Shown: piece after piece, positions 21,373 through 22,294 of the stretch | Layout of the letters: every line of letters starts with the position of its first letter | Numbering within the stretch: the stretch's first letter is position 1 | Assembly: GCA_030589715.1 (NCBI GenBank) | Contig: JAUUVE010000003.1 | Span: forward strand, 1 to 22,294 | From: Desulfobacteraceae bacterium | GTDB lineage: Bacteria; Desulfobacterota; DSM-4660; Desulfatiglandales; Desulfatiglandaceae | Reading direction: 5' to 3' | Length of the DNA stretch: 22,294 nt | Made by a program: the position numbers and the translations under genes | Notes under the pieces: generated by a model | What the model saw: only the letters and a program-made list of their open reading frames with translations | Told to the model about the DNA's origin: nothing | Databases searched by the model: none

Positions 21373-21905
21373 GGTCATTCGAGTTCGACTATCTGTTAGA
21401 GACGCCCGTAAACGATTCGCAAGCTATGGCTGTCCGGGCGCCAGGAGAATTTCGAGGGAGACACGGGCTTTACACCGAACAGTCCCCCGAGATATTGGAG
21501 ACGCTGCGTCGGGTTGCGATGGTTCAAAGCACTGACTCCTCAAACAGAATAGAGGGCATTACCGTTGTCCGGGCCGCATTGACCGGATAGTGATGCAGAA
21601 GGCAAAACCAAAGGATCGTTCGGAACAGGAAGTGGCGGGATATCGCGACGTCCTGGCTGATATTCACACGAACTACAATAGGATCCAATTGTCTTCGCAT
21701 TTGATCAGAAACTGGCATCAGACCCTCTATCGCTATACCGAGGAGACCGAGAGGGCCGTGGAAAGAAAAGGAGAACGCAATCCTTGAGGTGGGTTCAAAC
21801 GGGGGGCAGTTTGTTCGATTTCAAACGGTCTCGGCTTTGGCCACCCCGGAATTCATGGAACGCTTAATTGCCTTATTCAACTCTTTTTACAACATCACAC
21901 TTTGA
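21369..21905 (+). pseudogene. Fic-family protein, frameshifted and truncated remnant
   Basis: Three frames read in turn give one coherent Fic N-terminal region. Frame A, from ATG 21369, encodes MRSFEFDYLLETPV, then QSPEILETLRRVAMVQST and SSNRIEGITVV, and stops at 21588. A shift near 21573 leads to frame B: RIDRIVMQKA, RSEQEVAGYRDVLADIH and HQTLYRYTEET. A second shift near 21750 returns to frame A: GPWKEKENAILEV, then QFVRFQTVSALATPEFMERL, ending at TGA 21905. The two shifts compensate. The catalytic Fic motif HPFxDGNGR is absent because similarity ends near 21880, so AMPylation activity is not expected. Individual indels could be sequencing errors, but the missing C terminus could not. Confidence 0.85.
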
Positions 21906-22018
21906 ACGACCCTATTTTTTTGAAATCTATTGAATTTCTTTCATAGTTAAGCGGCCAGCAATGGGCAGAAATATTGAATTTTTAAATGCAGACACCCACT
22001 ACCCTATCATTTGTCTCT

Positions 22019-22046
22019 AATAAAAATCCACCCGCAGAGCGGGTGG
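22019..22046 (-). terminator. Rho-independent terminator-like hairpin (minus strand)
   Basis: CCACCCGC (22028-22035), loop AGA, GCGGGTGG (22039-22046) form a perfect 8-bp stem. On the minus strand it is followed directly by ATTTTTATT, a good T tract. It would terminate a leftward transcript coming from beyond the right edge. On the plus strand no T tract follows. Confidence 0.55.
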
Positions 22047-22048
22047 TA

Positions 22049-22085
22049 TTGGGTTAAGCCCAGAGGGCATGGTCTACTGACCCAA
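22049..22085. repeat. Nested stem-loop with AGA loop
   Basis: An inner stem GCCC-AGA-GGGC (22058-22068) is enclosed by TTGGGT (22049-22054) pairing with ACCCAA (22080-22085). It lies 2 nt after the terminator-like hairpin and shares its AGA loop. Confidence 0.45.
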
Positions 22086-22262
22086 CATTCTCTGTAAGTT
22101 GCGTTAACCTTTTTTCAATACGTATTTGCTTCAATCAGTTCTTAATATAGGCTAAAGGGTAAACCATTTCATGATATTCAAGCCCGTAAATTTAAAGAAA
22201 TGGAATAGATGTGTTTCAACAGCTCATCACAAGGAATTTTACGGCAGAGCCAATTAACTCTG

Positions 22263-22283
22263 ACCCCGCCCAGAGGACGGGGT
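22263..22283. repeat. GC-rich stem-loop with AGA loop at the window edge
   Basis: ACCCCG (22263-22268) pairs with CGGGGT (22278-22283), and an inner CC-AGA-GG completes the stem after one mismatch. It is followed by TTT on the plus strand. The form resembles the REP-type hairpins found next to IS200-like/RAYT transposase genes, but no transposase is visible here. Confidence 0.45.
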
Positions 22284-22294
22284 TTTCAAGGACT

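Larger units (their letters stand above)
21906..22294. other. Hairpin-rich non-coding right end
   Basis: No gene of convincing length or composition is seen on either strand. The stretch is AT-rich apart from three GC-rich stem-loops listed separately. They share the loop sequence AGA, and the last abuts the window edge, so the full element may continue outside. Confidence 0.55.

Overview
This window reads as a chromosomal segment of an anaerobic, Gram-negative bacterium of the Desulfobacterota (former Deltaproteobacteria) type. That placement is an inference from gene content: an ADP-heptose kinase gene (LPS core synthesis), the yicC-remA-gmk block, DUF3786, DUF4416, AmmeMemoRadiSam genes and a GAF-fused type II/IV secretion ATPase. 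No rRNA, tRNA or CRISPR array was seen.

Layout. 1-460 holds the tail of an unrecognised gene and a non-coding stretch with a good sigma70-like promoter. 461-4639 (+) is a three-gene set: AMMECR1-family protein, a large membrane protein with an aminopropyltransferase-like core, and the AmmeMemoRadiSam radical SAM enzyme. 4657-7463 (-) is trkA-trkH, a potassium uptake system with one-base gene overlap. 7706-12050 (+) is a housekeeping run: rfaE1, DUF4416, yicC, remA-like, gmk and rlmB. 12113-13785 (-) holds maf and tatD. 14050-16338 (+) is an orphan GAF-GspE/PilB-type ATPase. 16435-19309 (-) is smr, a YchF-like GTPase and argC. 19465-21372 (+) is DUF3786, purE and a TsaC/Sua5-family gene, followed by a decayed Fic gene (21369-21905) and a hairpin-rich non-coding right end.

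Most genes are ordinary. The less ordinary material is of three kinds. First, the AMMECR1/radical SAM locus: the gene between them encodes a polytopic membrane protein, both flanking proteins carry export-like N termini, and no Memo gene is visible. Second, the gaps between genes: four hold degenerate 7- or 8-bp tandem word arrays, each with a different word. Two arrays are interrupted at a unit boundary by related 32-33 bp GC-rich imperfect hairpins, and a third forms a large inverted structure between two convergent stop codons. Third, the right end carries three hairpins that all close on the loop AGA (TCT on the other strand), resembling REP/IS200-type elements. A YchF paralogue that has lost its G3 motif and a Fic remnant with two compensating frameshifts are also noted.

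All calls rest on reading the sequence and on family knowledge; no database search was run.
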